From the NCBI GenBank assembly GCA_945878865.1, contig CAMCUD010000002.1:293694-357693 (forward strand): a stretch of 64,000 nucleotides of DNA, read 5' to 3'. This document shows, in pieces, positions 41,831 to 50,582 of the stretch. The translations under genes were made by a program, and so were the position numbers. The first letter of the stretch is position 1. Every line of letters starts with the position of its first letter. The DNA is from Bifidobacterium breve (lineage in GTDB: Bacteria; Actinomycetota; Thermoleophilia; Solirubrobacterales; Solirubrobacteraceae). The notes below the pieces were generated by a model. The model did not search any database, was not told the origin of the DNA, and saw only the letters and a program-made list of their open reading frames with translations.

Positions 41831-43068
41831 CAGCGTGCGCTCCGGGCCTGGCGCACGACGTCCTCGATCGCGCGGCTTGAGGCATGCGCGTCCGCCGGAT
41901 CGAGGATGAGCGACCCGTGGGTCGCCCCGGCCACGGTGCGGTGGAAGCTGCGGCGCGAGAGCGTTGCGAGGTCGTTCTGCTCCTGCGACCAGCCGACCTG
42001 GGAGCCGCTGCCGGCGGTGACGACCCCGAGCGGGCGGTCTCCGAGCGTTTCGAGCCGGGCGGCCCGTTCGAGGTCGGCCGGCATCCGCTCGATGTCGCGC
42101 ACCAGCTGCTGCGCCTGGTCCGCCGGGCGGCCGTCGTCGGGGTGGAAGAACAGCCGCGCGATGCCAGTCCGCGCCAGGGTGGGGACCACGGCGATCACCG
42201 GACGCATGTCGGCCGCCGTGTGGCCCTGCTTCGGATGCATCGAGTCGATCAGCGCGACGCCGGCGACCTCGTCGGGGTACCGGTCGGCGTAGCTCAGGGC
42301 GAGGGCGCCGCCGAGCGAGTGGCCGGCGAGCACGACGGGTCCGCGGACGTGTGCGCGCCGGAGGAGCTCGTGCAGGTCACGGGCGGAGTCGGCATCAGGG
42401 GCCACGTCGCTGCGGCCGTGTCCCGCGCGGTCGTAGACGCAGACGCGCGTGGTTCGGGCGACCTGCGGTGCGATGCGCGCCGCCATATCGGAGCTCGGCT
42501 CGCCGAGTCCGGGCTCGAGGATGACGGCGGGGCTCCCGGCGCCGGCACACCGGATGTTCAGGCGGTGGCCGCCGACGTCGATGAGCCGGTCACCGGCGAC
42601 GGCGGCCGGGCCGCCGCTGGTGCCGGTGGCGATCGTCTCGTAGCCGCCGCCCATTGCGGCGATCGCCATGACGGCGAGCGCGGGGTACAGCATCCAAGCG
42701 CCGCTCCGCGGCGGCTGGCGGCGCACCCGCACCGTCATCCACGCCACGAGGACGAGGATCGCTGGTGGCCAGGCCCACCCGAATGTGTCGAGCGTGTCGG
42801 CGCTGGGTCTGAGCGCGATGAGCGCCAGCCCGGTGCTGCCCAGTGCAGCCGCGGGGGTCATGGCCCAGCGGTGCGAGCCGTCACCGCGCCGGATCGACAG
42901 GGTCGCCAGCGTCGCCCAGCCGATGGCGAAGCCGAGCAGGATGGCGCCGGTCGTCGTGGCTTCGTCGCCGTTCGTGAAGGGGCCGGCGACCAGGGCGATG
43001 GTTGCGGCCAGGCCGGTGACCAGTGAACCGGCGACGGCGGGAGTGGTGGTGCGGGGCGTCGTGGGCAT
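41830..43068 (-). CDS. membrane-anchored alpha/beta hydrolase
   Basis: 412 residues in two parts. The N-terminal 150 have about four membrane helices (AGSLVTGLAATIALVAGPF, GAILLGFAIGWATLATL, ALGSTGLALIALRP, AWPPAILVLVAWMTV, MLYPALAVMAIAAMGG). The C-terminal part is an alpha/beta hydrolase: VILEPGLGEPSSD, RVCVYDRAGHGRSD, nucleophile elbow LAGHSLGGALAL (Ser), and catalytic His in VAGATHGSLIL. The hydrolase domain probably faces outward. Substrate unknown. Confidence 0.85.
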   Translation of the reverse strand: MPTTPRTTTPAVAGSLVTGLAATIALVAGPFTNGDEATTTGAILLGFAIGWATLATLSIRRGDGSHRWAMTPAAALGSTGLALIALRPSADTLDTFGWAWPPAILVLVAWMTVRVRRQPPRSGAWMLYPALAVMAIAAMGGGYETIATGTSGGPAAVAGDRLIDVGGHRLNIRCAGAGSPAVILEPGLGEPSSDMAARIAPQVARTTRVCVYDRAGHGRSDVAPDADSARDLHELLRRAHVRGPVVLAGHSLGGALALSYADRYPDEVAGVALIDSMHPKQGHTAADMRPVIAVVPTLARTGIARLFFHPDDGRPADQAQQLVRDIERMPADLERAARLETLGDRPLGVVTAGSGSQVGWSQEQNDLATLSRRSFHRTVAGATHGSLILDPADAHASSRAIEDVVRQARSAR

Positions 43069-43145
43069 GACGACGATCCTGCCGCGGGCACCGCGTGGCG
43101 CCTAGGACCAATACCCCTACAAAACTGCCACGCGCTCGGGCCCGC

Positions 43146-44120
43146 TCAGGGCGCCTCGGGCACGAGGCGGAAGCGGCCGCGATAGTCGGCTGGGCTCACG
43201 CCGAGGTGGCGGTGGAACGCGCGGCGCAGCACCTCGGTGCTGGAGAAGCCCGCGCCCTGCGCAACGGCCTCGAGTGTCGGCGCGCCGTCCTCGAGCAGCG
43301 TCCGCGCGCGTTCGACCCTGAGCGCCTCGACGTACGCGGCGGGGGTCATGCCCACCTCGTGGCGGAACGCGCGGGCGAAGGAGCGAGGGCTGAACCCGGC
43401 CCGCTCCGCGAGGTTCGCGACGGACAGGTCGTCGTCGAGGTGGCTGGCGATCCACGCCTGCAGCTCGCGCAGCGCCGGGCGGGTCGCCTGTTGGACGGCC
43501 AGCGCGCCGCTGAACTGCGCCTGACCGCCGGGCCGCTTGAGGAAGACCACGAGCATCCGGGCCACCGCCAGCGCGAGCTCTGGTCCGAGGTCGTCCTCGA
43601 TGAGCGCCAGCGTGAGGTCCATGCCTGCGGTCACCCCGGCGGAGGTCCAGATGTCGCCGTCGCGCACGAAGACCGGCTCAGGGTCGAGCTCGACCTTGGG
43701 AAACTGCTCGGCGAGGTCGGCGCAGTAGTTCCAGTGCGTCGTGGCCTTGCGGCCGTCGAGCAGGCCGGCCGCGGCGAGCAGGTACGCCCCCGTGCAGATC
43801 GAGGCCGTCCGGCGCGCGCGGCTCGAGGCCGTGCGTATCCATGCCGCGATCTCCTCGTCGTCGGTGGCGTAGCGCGCGCCCTGACCGCCGGCGATCACGA
43901 GGGTGTCGTGGCGCGGCGGCGGCGAGGGGAGTGGGCGGACGCCGATCGTGACGCCGCTCGCCGTGGTGATGAAGCCCCGGTCGCCCGGGCCGACGAGCTC
44001 GATCTCGTACGCGCCGGGGGTCTGCAGGCTCGCGTAGTGGAAGGCCTCGATAGGGCCGAGCACGTCGAGCGACTGGGCCCCTTCGACGGCAAGCACGATG
44101 ACGCGGCGGGGCGGTGGCAT
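43146..44120 (-). CDS. GlxA-type regulator (DJ-1/PfpI domain plus AraC HTH)
   Basis: 324 residues. N-terminal class-I glutamine-amidotransferase-like domain with SICTGAYLLAAAGLLDG, whose Cys is at the nucleophile elbow, and AGGQGARYA. C-terminal AraC/XylS HTH pair: LSVANLAERAGFSPRSFARAF and PTLEAVAQGAGFSSTEVLRRAF. Related proteins act as metabolite-sensing activators. The target is unknown. Confidence 0.92.
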   Translation of the reverse strand: MPPPRRVIVLAVEGAQSLDVLGPIEAFHYASLQTPGAYEIELVGPGDRGFITTASGVTIGVRPLPSPPPRHDTLVIAGGQGARYATDDEEIAAWIRTASSRARRTASICTGAYLLAAAGLLDGRKATTHWNYCADLAEQFPKVELDPEPVFVRDGDIWTSAGVTAGMDLTLALIEDDLGPELALAVARMLVVFLKRPGGQAQFSGALAVQQATRPALRELQAWIASHLDDDLSVANLAERAGFSPRSFARAFRHEVGMTPAAYVEALRVERARTLLEDGAPTLEAVAQGAGFSSTEVLRRAFHRHLGVSPADYRGRFRLVPEAP

Positions 44121-44198
44121 GCCGACGATCCTGCCGCCGAACGGCCTCCACGTCTACAGCCGTCTGGCTGGAGGCCGGGTATCTCGCGCGGACGCCTG

Positions 44199-44834
44199 TC
44201 AGCGGATGGTGGCTGCCGCCTCGTAGAGACGTGCCAAATGCTCGACCAGTGCCTCCCTCGGTGCGGCCGGCTCGTCGTCCGCGGCGGCCATCAGGGCTTC
44301 GACGATGCCGCCGGAGAGCAGGAACGCGCTGAGCTGCAGCGCCGCCAGGTCGACCGCGTCGGGGTCGGGGTGCAGCGCGCGCATGAGCCGCGCGGCGAAC
44401 TCGGCGAGCGAGCGCAGCAGCCGAGACCGATGCGCCCGCAGCGCGGGCGTCGCGAGCGACTCGATGAGCGCCACGCGCACGCGGCGGGGGTCGTCGGTGA
44501 AGTACCTCGCGAGCCCGCCGAGGACGCCGCGGGCACGTTCGTCGGGTGACTGGTCGTCGCGCGCCACGGCGGCACGCGCGATCGTCTGCACGTCCTCGGC
44601 GAGGCCGTCCGCCACCGCGATGAACAGGGCTTCGCGGCTGGGGAACAGCTCGTAGAACGATCGCGCGCTGAGCTTGGCCTCCCGGCAGATGCTCGTCACG
44701 GTCGCGCCTTCCCAGCCGTCGCGGGCGAACGCCTCGAGCGCCGCCGCGAGCAGGCGCTCGCGGCGACCGGCGTGACGCTGTTCGCTCGTGCGGCCGGCGT
44801 AGACGCGGCCGGCGGATGCGCCGCCGTCGGGCAC
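44199..44834 (-). CDS. TetR-family regulator
   Basis: 211 residues. HTH: LAAALEAFARDGWEGATVTSICREAKLSARSFYELFPSREALF. The C-terminal domain lies about residues 90-211. GTG start at 44834, five bases after the acyl-CoA dehydrogenase stop (44840) on the same strand, so both form one unit and the regulator probably controls this operon. Confidence 0.9.
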   Translation of the reverse strand: MPDGGASAGRVYAGRTSEQRHAGRRERLLAAALEAFARDGWEGATVTSICREAKLSARSFYELFPSREALFIAVADGLAEDVQTIARAAVARDDQSPDERARGVLGGLARYFTDDPRRVRVALIESLATPALRAHRSRLLRSLAEFAARLMRALHPDPDAVDLAALQLSAFLLSGGIVEALMAAADDEPAAPREALVEHLARLYEAAATIR

Positions 44835-44839
44835 GGCGG

Positions 44840-45997
44840 TCAGACGCCGAGCGAGCGGCCGAGGATCTCGCGCATGATCTCGTCGGTGCCGCCGCCGATC
44901 GGGCCGAGGCGCGCATCACGGTACATCCGCTCGATCCCGTACTCGCGCATGTACCCGGCCCCGCCGTGGATCTGCACGCAGACGTCGGCGACGTTGACCG
45001 CCGCGCGCTGGGTGACGAGCTTGGCCATCGTCACCTGCTGCGTGGCGTCCTGGCCCGCGGCGAAGCGGCGCAGCGCGTCGTACGTCAGGCAGCGCGAGGT
45101 GTGGATGGTCGTCATGAGGTCGGCGAGATCGTGACGGATCGTCTGGAAAGACCCGATCGGCCGCCCGAACGCGTGCCGCTCCCGGGCGAACGCGAGGGTC
45201 TTCTCAAACGCCCATTCCATCGAGGCGACCGTCCCGAGCGACATGCTCAGCCGCTCCCACTGGAAGTTGGCCATGATGAGCTTGAAGGCGCCGTCGAGCT
45301 CGCCGAGCAGGTTTTCCTCCGGCACGAACGCGTCCTGGAACGCGACGCTCGCGGTGTCCGACGCGTGCCAGCCCATCTTCTCCAGGGGGCTCGCGGTGAT
45401 CGCGTCCTGCTGGTCGATGATCAGGAACGACATGCCGCCATGGCCGCCCTCGTCCGTTGTCTTGACGGCCGTGACGTAGAAGTCGGCCCGCACGCCGTTG
45501 GTGATGTAGAGCTTCTCGCCGCTGACCGTCCAGCCGCCGTCGACCCGGGTGGCGCGCGTTCGTACCGACGCGACGTCGGAGCCGGCCTCCGGCTCGGTGA
45601 TCGCCAGCGCGGCGATCTTCTCGCCCGTGATCGCGGGCACGAGGTAGCGCTGCTTCTGGTCCTCCGTGCCGAACTTCCAGATCGGCGGCGTGGCGATCTC
45701 GATGTGCGCGCCGATGCCGGCCGCCAGCCCGCCCGAGCCGCAGCGCCCGAGCTCCTCGGCGAGCACGGCCTCGTGGAGGAAGTCGCCGCCCTCGCCGCCG
45801 TACTCGGTCGGGTACTTCAGGCCGAGGAACCCGTTGGCGGCCATCTTCGTGAACACCTCGTTGGGGAACGTGTCGCGCTCCCAGGCGTCGACGTTCGGCA
45901 CGAGCTCGCGCTCGACGAACTGGCGAACGGAGGCACGCAGCTCGTCGTGCTCAGCGGAGAAGGGCGAGAAAGCGTCGTGTGCGGCGATGGCGTCCAT
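44840..45997 (-). CDS. acyl-CoA dehydrogenase
   Basis: 385 residues. ALAITEPEAGSDVASV, SGEKLYITNG, ARERHAFGRPIG and IHGGAGYMREYGIERMYRDAR are the family marks. The usual catalytic Glu in the IYEGT motif is replaced (PIGGGTDEIM), but NFQWERLSMSLG carries the Glu position used by isovaleryl-CoA and long-chain dehydrogenases. It is likely a long- or branched-chain enzyme. A 10-base palindrome and -10-like TACGCT lie just before the ATG. Confidence 0.92.
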   Translation of the reverse strand: MDAIAAHDAFSPFSAEHDELRASVRQFVERELVPNVDAWERDTFPNEVFTKMAANGFLGLKYPTEYGGEGGDFLHEAVLAEELGRCGSGGLAAGIGAHIEIATPPIWKFGTEDQKQRYLVPAITGEKIAALAITEPEAGSDVASVRTRATRVDGGWTVSGEKLYITNGVRADFYVTAVKTTDEGGHGGMSFLIIDQQDAITASPLEKMGWHASDTASVAFQDAFVPEENLLGELDGAFKLIMANFQWERLSMSLGTVASMEWAFEKTLAFARERHAFGRPIGSFQTIRHDLADLMTTIHTSRCLTYDALRRFAAGQDATQQVTMAKLVTQRAAVNVADVCVQIHGGAGYMREYGIERMYRDARLGPIGGGTDEIMREILGRSLGV

Positions 45998-46003
45998 GGC
46001 ACA

Positions 46004-46013
46004 AGCGTACGCT
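46004..46013. promoter_or_regulatory. palindrome overlapping the promoter of the 44840 dehydrogenase
   Basis: AGCGTACGCT is a perfect 10-base palindrome. On the minus strand its TACGCT could be a -10 element, six bases before the ATG, implying a leaderless start. TetR proteins at 44199 or 46116 are candidates. Confidence 0.4.
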
Positions 46014-46115
46014 ATGTGGAAATGGGCCTTACCAGACGGTGTGCGGCGCCGTGTCTCGTCATGAACGCGATGCCCAGTCGGCTCGTCGATCCTGGCCGCC
46101 GACTACGATCTGCGT

Positions 46116-46742
46116 GTGACCATCGGTGCCCGAAGTAAACGGGGCGATCTGACCTTCGAGGCGATCGTCACCGCTGCCGAGGAGCAGTTCCTCACCAAAG
46201 GCTTCGACGGCACGAAGATCGACGACATCGCCCAGGCCGCCTACGTCAGCGTCGGCACGGTCTACCTGCACTTCCAGAACAAGGACGGCGTCTATGCGGC
46301 GGTGATCCTGCGCGCGCAGGACATCCTCGTCGGCCAGTACCTCGACCCGGCCTTCGACCTGGACGCTCCGCCCTGGGAGCGCATCGAGACCTGGTGCCAC
46401 GCGTTCGTCCGGTTCTTCGAAGAGCAGGAGCCGCGCGCGCGGATCATGGCGCTGCAGGCATACGGCGTCGGGACGTCCGAGGCGCCGGAAGCGATGCACA
46501 AGGCGCTGCACGACAACATCACGCGGTTCCACGGGCGGCTCGTCGCGCTCTTCGAGGAGGCCGGCGCGGCGGGTGACCTCGGCGCCGTTGATCCCGTCGC
46601 GGCCAGTCGCTTTGTGTGGAGCAGCGTCTACGGGGTGTGCACGACGAACCTCCGCCACGGGTCACTGCGCCTGGACTACGACGGGGTGCGCGACGTCCTT
46701 CGGGCCGGCCTGGAGCTCATGGGCGGACAGCGCCCCGGGTAG
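46116..46742 (+). CDS. TetR-family regulator
   Basis: 208 residues. HTH: EAIVTAAEEQFLTKGFDGTKI, then DIAQAAYVSVGTVYLHFQNKD. The ligand domain follows with a helical bundle rich in aromatic residues. GTG start. It diverges from the 44840 acyl-CoA dehydrogenase across 118 bases and is a probable repressor of it. It converges with the acetyltransferase gene one base away. Confidence 0.92.
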   Translation: MTIGARSKRGDLTFEAIVTAAEEQFLTKGFDGTKIDDIAQAAYVSVGTVYLHFQNKDGVYAAVILRAQDILVGQYLDPAFDLDAPPWERIETWCHAFVRFFEEQEPRARIMALQAYGVGTSEAPEAMHKALHDNITRFHGRLVALFEEAGAAGDLGAVDPVAASRFVWSSVYGVCTTNLRHGSLRLDYDGVRDVLRAGLELMGGQRPG

Positions 46743-46743
46743 G

Positions 46744-47292
46744 TCACCGGTCGAGGCTCCGGCGTTCGACGACGCCTGTGCCGGTGACGACGCTCATCGG
46801 AGGCACGTCCTGCGTCACCACCGTGCCGGCGCCGACCACGGACCCGCGCCCGATGGTCACGCCGGGGCAGATCGTCGACGCTGCACCGATCCACACGTCG
46901 TCCTCGATGACGATCGGCCTGAGCGTGATCCCGTCGTAGCGGTCGGTCAGCTCGACGGGGTGGCCGGTGGTCGTGAGCGTGACCATCGGCCCGATGAGGA
47001 CGCGGTCGCCGATGGTGATGCCGCCTCGGTCCGACCACGAGCAACCCTGATTGATAAACACCTGCGTGCCGAAGGTCGTCCCGAGCCCGTGGTCGCAGTA
47101 CAGCGGCGGATAGATCGTCACGGTGTCGTCCAGTGGGGCGCCGAACAGCTCGCCCAGCAGCGACGCTCGGGCGTCGACGTCCGAGAACGCCAAGACATTG
47201 AGCCGAGACGTGAGCTCCATCGCCACCTGCACCCGCGCGGTGAACGCCCGCGACTCGGGGGTGCCGCGTCGCAGGCGTCGCTCGTCCGTCAT
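46744..47292 (-). CDS. left-handed beta-helix O-acetyltransferase (maltose/galactoside type)
   Basis: 182 residues. Hexapeptide-repeat turns (ITIGDRVLIGPMVTL, IVIEDDVWIGAASTI, VTIGRGSVVGAGTVV) and the catalytic His in TTGHPVEL match maltose/galactoside acetyltransferases, which transfer acetyl from acetyl-CoA to a sugar hydroxyl. The N-terminal ACT-like helix is present. The acceptor is unknown. Confidence 0.9.
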   Translation of the reverse strand: MTDERRLRRGTPESRAFTARVQVAMELTSRLNVLAFSDVDARASLLGELFGAPLDDTVTIYPPLYCDHGLGTTFGTQVFINQGCSWSDRGGITIGDRVLIGPMVTLTTTGHPVELTDRYDGITLRPIVIEDDVWIGAASTICPGVTIGRGSVVGAGTVVTQDVPPMSVVTGTGVVERRSLDR

Positions 47293-47321
47293 CGCCGCCG
47301 ATGCTCGCACAGCGTGTGGCG

Positions 47322-48494
47322 CTACAGCCCCATCGTCTTGCCGATGAGCTCCTTCATGATCTCGTTCGTCCCCGCGTAGATGCGCATCACCCGGGCGTCG
47401 ACCCACGCGCGCGAGATCGGGTACTCCGTCGTGTAGCCGTAGCCGCCGTGCAGCTGGACGCCCGCGTCGGTCACCTTTCCCAGGAGATCCGACGACTTGT
47501 ACTTGCACATCGCGGCCTCTTCGACGGTCGCGGTCCCCGCGCAGTACCGCTCGACCGTGCGGTCGACGAAGCACCGCAGCATCTCGACCTCCGTGCGCAG
47601 CTCGGCGAGGGTGAATCGCGAGTGCTGGAAGGAGCCGATCGGCCGGCCGAAGGCCTGGCGCTCCTTGACGTAGTCGAGCGTCAGGTCGAGGGCGGCCTCG
47701 CAGCCCGCGGTCGCCGACGCCGCGAGCGTGAGGCGCTCGGGCACCAGGCGCGAGACGAGCTGGAGGAACCCGCTGCCCTCCTCTCCGAGCATGTTCTCCT
47801 GCGGCACGCGCACGTCCTGGAAGAACAGTTCCGTCGTGTCCGAGCAGTGCTGGCCCAGTTTGTGGATCTGCTGACCGCGCTCGAAGCCCGGCATGTCCCG
47901 CTCGACGACGAACAGCGACAGGCCGCGGTGGGGGTCGTCGGATGTGCGGGCCGCGACGACGACGAGGTCGGCGAGCAGCCCGTTGGTGATGAACGTCTTC
48001 TGGCCGTCGATGATCCAGTCGTCGCCATCCCGGCGCGCGCGTGTGGTGATGCCGGCCAGGTCGGAGCCGGTTCCCGGTTCGGTCATCGCGATCGCGAGGA
48101 TCGTCTCGCCGGCCGCGACGCCCGGGAGCCAGCGCCGGCGCTGCTCGTCCGTCGCGGCGCCCATGAGGTAGGGGATCACCACGTCGGTGTGCAGCCCGGG
48201 GCCGATCAGCGCGTCGCCCACGCCGGAGTAGGCGGCCTCCTCGTCGAGGACCATGTTGAAGCGCCAGTCGTCGATGCCCGCGCCGCCGAACTCCTCGGGC
48301 ACCTCCATGGCGAGGAAGCCCGCCGACGCCATCTGGGTGAACAGCTCTCGGGGGACGATGTGCGCGGCGGACCACTCGGCGTGGTGCGGGGCGACCTCCT
48401 CGGCGATGAACCTCCGGGCGCTCGCGCGGTAGTCCTCGTGCTCGTCGTCGAACAGGGCGCGTCGGGGGCGGGTGGGTACCTGGATCGTGGCCAT
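47322..48494 (-). CDS. acyl-CoA dehydrogenase
   Basis: 390 residues. IAMTEPGTGSDLAGI, IIDGQKTFITNGL, KERQAFGRPIGSF and LHGGYGYTTEYPI are the family marks. The C-terminal motif reads MRIYAGTNEIM, with Ala in place of Glu, and VPERLTLA carries the alternative Glu as in IVD/LCAD. The start ATG at 48494 is favoured by family N-termini; a -10-like TATGTT lies six bases before it, suggesting a leaderless message. Confidence 0.92.
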   Translation of the reverse strand: MATIQVPTRPRRALFDDEHEDYRASARRFIAEEVAPHHAEWSAAHIVPRELFTQMASAGFLAMEVPEEFGGAGIDDWRFNMVLDEEAAYSGVGDALIGPGLHTDVVIPYLMGAATDEQRRRWLPGVAAGETILAIAMTEPGTGSDLAGITTRARRDGDDWIIDGQKTFITNGLLADLVVVAARTSDDPHRGLSLFVVERDMPGFERGQQIHKLGQHCSDTTELFFQDVRVPQENMLGEEGSGFLQLVSRLVPERLTLAASATAGCEAALDLTLDYVKERQAFGRPIGSFQHSRFTLAELRTEVEMLRCFVDRTVERYCAGTATVEEAAMCKYKSSDLLGKVTDAGVQLHGGYGYTTEYPISRAWVDARVMRIYAGTNEIMKELIGKTMGL

Positions 48495-48503
48495 GCGCTT
48501 AAC

Positions 48504-48525
48504 ATACAGACAAAGCTGCATGTAT
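48504..48525. promoter_or_regulatory. weak inverted repeat upstream of the 47322 dehydrogenase
   Basis: ATACA (48504-48508) and TGTAT (48521-48525) with a 12-base spacer, in an A/T-rich patch of the otherwise GC-rich gap. Short arms; could be an operator or chance. Confidence 0.25.
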
Positions 48526-48576
48526 CTGGGGGGGCGCCGGCGGCCGGAAGCTCCGCCCGCCCGCGCCAGGCCGAGA

Positions 48577-49926
48577 TCAGGCCGCTGTGGCGACCGGCTG
48601 GGCCACCGGCGTGTACTGCGACGCGTCGGTCGTGAACTCCGGCTTGCCGTAGGTCTTCAGCCGCTTCTTCAACGTCCGGATCGCGTAGGAGTCGACGACG
48701 TCGCGGAGGATCGGCACGCGGGTGGCGGCGGTCGCGGCGGCGAAGCGCCCGATGATGAACGGCGCCGTCACCGCGATGCGCGCGACGTCGGCCGGGCCGA
48801 TGGTCACGCCCATGGTCTCGGCCTTCTTGCGGTTGTTGCCGGCGAAGCTGCGGATGAAGAAGGCCTTGCTGAGGCTGCGCTCCACCGATTCTGCCGCCCG
48901 GTCGAACGGCGTCTCCTCGGCACGCAGGTACGCGGCCATCGTCGCGCGCACGAGGCCGCCGCAGATCTCGTCGTCGAAGTCCTCGCGCAGCAGTGCGGCC
49001 CGCGCGTGCATGAGGTGCATCGTCTCGTCGGGCGTCTTGGGCAGGAGCTCCTGAGGGAGCCCGAGCAGGAAGCAGCGGTAGCGGCAGAACTCGACGACGG
49101 CGCGCTCCTGGTCGTTGAACTCGTCGCGGCCCTGGCGCCGCGCCTGGGCGGCGAGGAGGTAGATGTTCAGCAGGCCGGCCGGCATCTGGTCGAGCTGGGG
49201 GATCGGGATCCCGTAGACGTCGAGATCCCATCGGTCGGACTTGCGCAGCGCGTTGTACCGGACCATCGAATGCATCAGCCGGACCATCGCGGCCGCCTCG
49301 AAGCCCGGCCCGTGGCGCTCGAGCGCGCCCGGGAGGGTGGTGACGGTGAAGAAGCTCGTCGTCTCGTTGACGCGCTTGGCGGCCATGCGGCCGCCGAGGG
49401 TGCCGGTGAGCGCCATCGGCAGCGCGGCGTAGGTGTTCAGGAACGTCGCGACGAACGCGCCGCGGGTGACGAAGGGGGCCAGGAACGCCATCGGGATCCG
49501 CTCGACCCGCGCGCCGGCCTCGATGAGCTCCATGTCGAGCCAGTCCGGCGTGTCCTCCATGGCGGCGATGAACGCCTCGAGCTCGGGCGGCGCGTCGGCG
49601 ACGGCGTCGACGCCTTCGCGGCACGCCTGCTTGAGCATCTCGATGAGGCCCTTGAAGCTGCGCTCGGCCATGAGCGACGCGTACGGGTCGGCGACGACGT
49701 CGCCGAGCATGGTCGCGGTGGTCATGAGCTCGACGACGGGCGCGTCCGCGAGGATCTGCTCGCGAGAATCCAGGCGCGGCGGCAGTGAGGATGCGTCCTC
49801 GAGCTGGTCGGCGAGGCGGTAGGGCTTGGCGGAGAAGTCAACGTCGCCGTAGAGGCCCGGCTGGAGCTCGCGCTGGCTGCGGACGCGCTCGGCGAGGGCG
49901 GGGTAGTGCAGACTTTGGACGGCCAT
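48577..49926 (-). CDS. DUF2236 (MpaB-like) oxygenase-family protein
   Basis: 449 residues, a longer DUF2236 member than the 28732 one. The helical core has MLGDVVADPYASLMAER, IPMAFLAPFVTRGAFVATFL, and ERHGPGFEAAAMVRLMHSMV with the conserved His/Arg helix of the Lcp/MpaB group, likely for haem or metal binding. FAGNNRKKAETMGVTIGPAD is near the C-terminus. It faces a TetR gene across a palindrome at 49936, so expression is probably repressed until a ligand binds. Confidence 0.82.
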   Translation of the reverse strand: MAVQSLHYPALAERVRSQRELQPGLYGDVDFSAKPYRLADQLEDASSLPPRLDSREQILADAPVVELMTTATMLGDVVADPYASLMAERSFKGLIEMLKQACREGVDAVADAPPELEAFIAAMEDTPDWLDMELIEAGARVERIPMAFLAPFVTRGAFVATFLNTYAALPMALTGTLGGRMAAKRVNETTSFFTVTTLPGALERHGPGFEAAAMVRLMHSMVRYNALRKSDRWDLDVYGIPIPQLDQMPAGLLNIYLLAAQARRQGRDEFNDQERAVVEFCRYRCFLLGLPQELLPKTPDETMHLMHARAALLREDFDDEICGGLVRATMAAYLRAEETPFDRAAESVERSLSKAFFIRSFAGNNRKKAETMGVTIGPADVARIAVTAPFIIGRFAAATAATRVPILRDVVDSYAIRTLKKRLKTYGKPEFTTDASQYTPVAQPVATAA

Positions 49927-49935
49927 GGTCCCCAC

Positions 49936-49954
49936 AACTTACGACGTATAAGTT
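49936..49954. promoter_or_regulatory. operator between DUF2236 and TetR genes
   Basis: AACTTA (49936-49941) and TAAGTT (49949-49954) flank CGACGTA. The region overlaps -10-like sequences on both strands (TATAAG forward, TTATAC reverse). It is the obvious site of the 49968 TetR protein. Confidence 0.65.
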
Positions 49955-49967
49955 AGACGGTCAAGCC

Positions 49968-50582
49968 GTGCCCTCCTCATCCAGCCAGCCGAGACGCCGC
50001 CGCATGCGCGCCGAGGACCGCCAGGAGCAGATCCTCGACATCACCCACGCGATCGTGGACGCCGAGGGCTTCCACGCCGCGACGCTGAACCGGATCGCCG
50101 CCGAGGCCGGCGTCACGCGCACGGTCCTCTACCAGCAGTTCGGCGACCTGCCCGGGCTGTTCGTCGCGCTCGTCGACCGGGAGGCCGCGCGCGCGGGGGC
50201 GGGATTCGCCGAAGCGATCGCCGAGAACCCCGAGCCGCGGGAGGACGAAGGCGCGTTCGAGCACGCATTCGCCGGGGTCCTGCGCGCAGCGGACGCGCAT
50301 CCCGCGACGTGGCGACTCTTCCTCTTCCCGCCCCAGGGTGCGCCGCCGCAGCTGCACGAACGCCTCGCGCAGGCGCAGGGCTTCGTCCGCGAGTACTTCA
50401 AGCAGGTGCTGCTCGCGATCAACCCGGATCTTCCGGACCCCGACTACACCGCGCGGATCCTCAACGCCGCGGGCGACGAGCTCCTGCGCCTGCGCCTCGC
50501 CGAGCCCGACGAGGCGACGCACGAGCGGCTGCTCGCCCAGGTGCGCCGGCTCACGCCGTCGCTGGTCCGCCAGACTCAGTGA
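49968..50582 (+). CDS. TetR-family regulator
   Basis: 204 residues. HTH: ITHAIVDAEGFHAATLNRIAAEAGVTRTVLYQQFGDLPGLF. GTG at 49968 is taken; an in-frame ATG at 50004 is an alternative just before the conserved MRAEDRQEQ. It reads away from the DUF2236 gene with an operator between. Its last seven bases overlap the opposed DUF808 gene. Confidence 0.9.
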   Translation: MPSSSSQPRRRRMRAEDRQEQILDITHAIVDAEGFHAATLNRIAAEAGVTRTVLYQQFGDLPGLFVALVDREAARAGAGFAEAIAENPEPREDEGAFEHAFAGVLRAADAHPATWRLFLFPPQGAPPQLHERLAQAQGFVREYFKQVLLAINPDLPDPDYTARILNAAGDELLRLRLAEPDEATHERLLAQVRRLTPSLVRQTQ

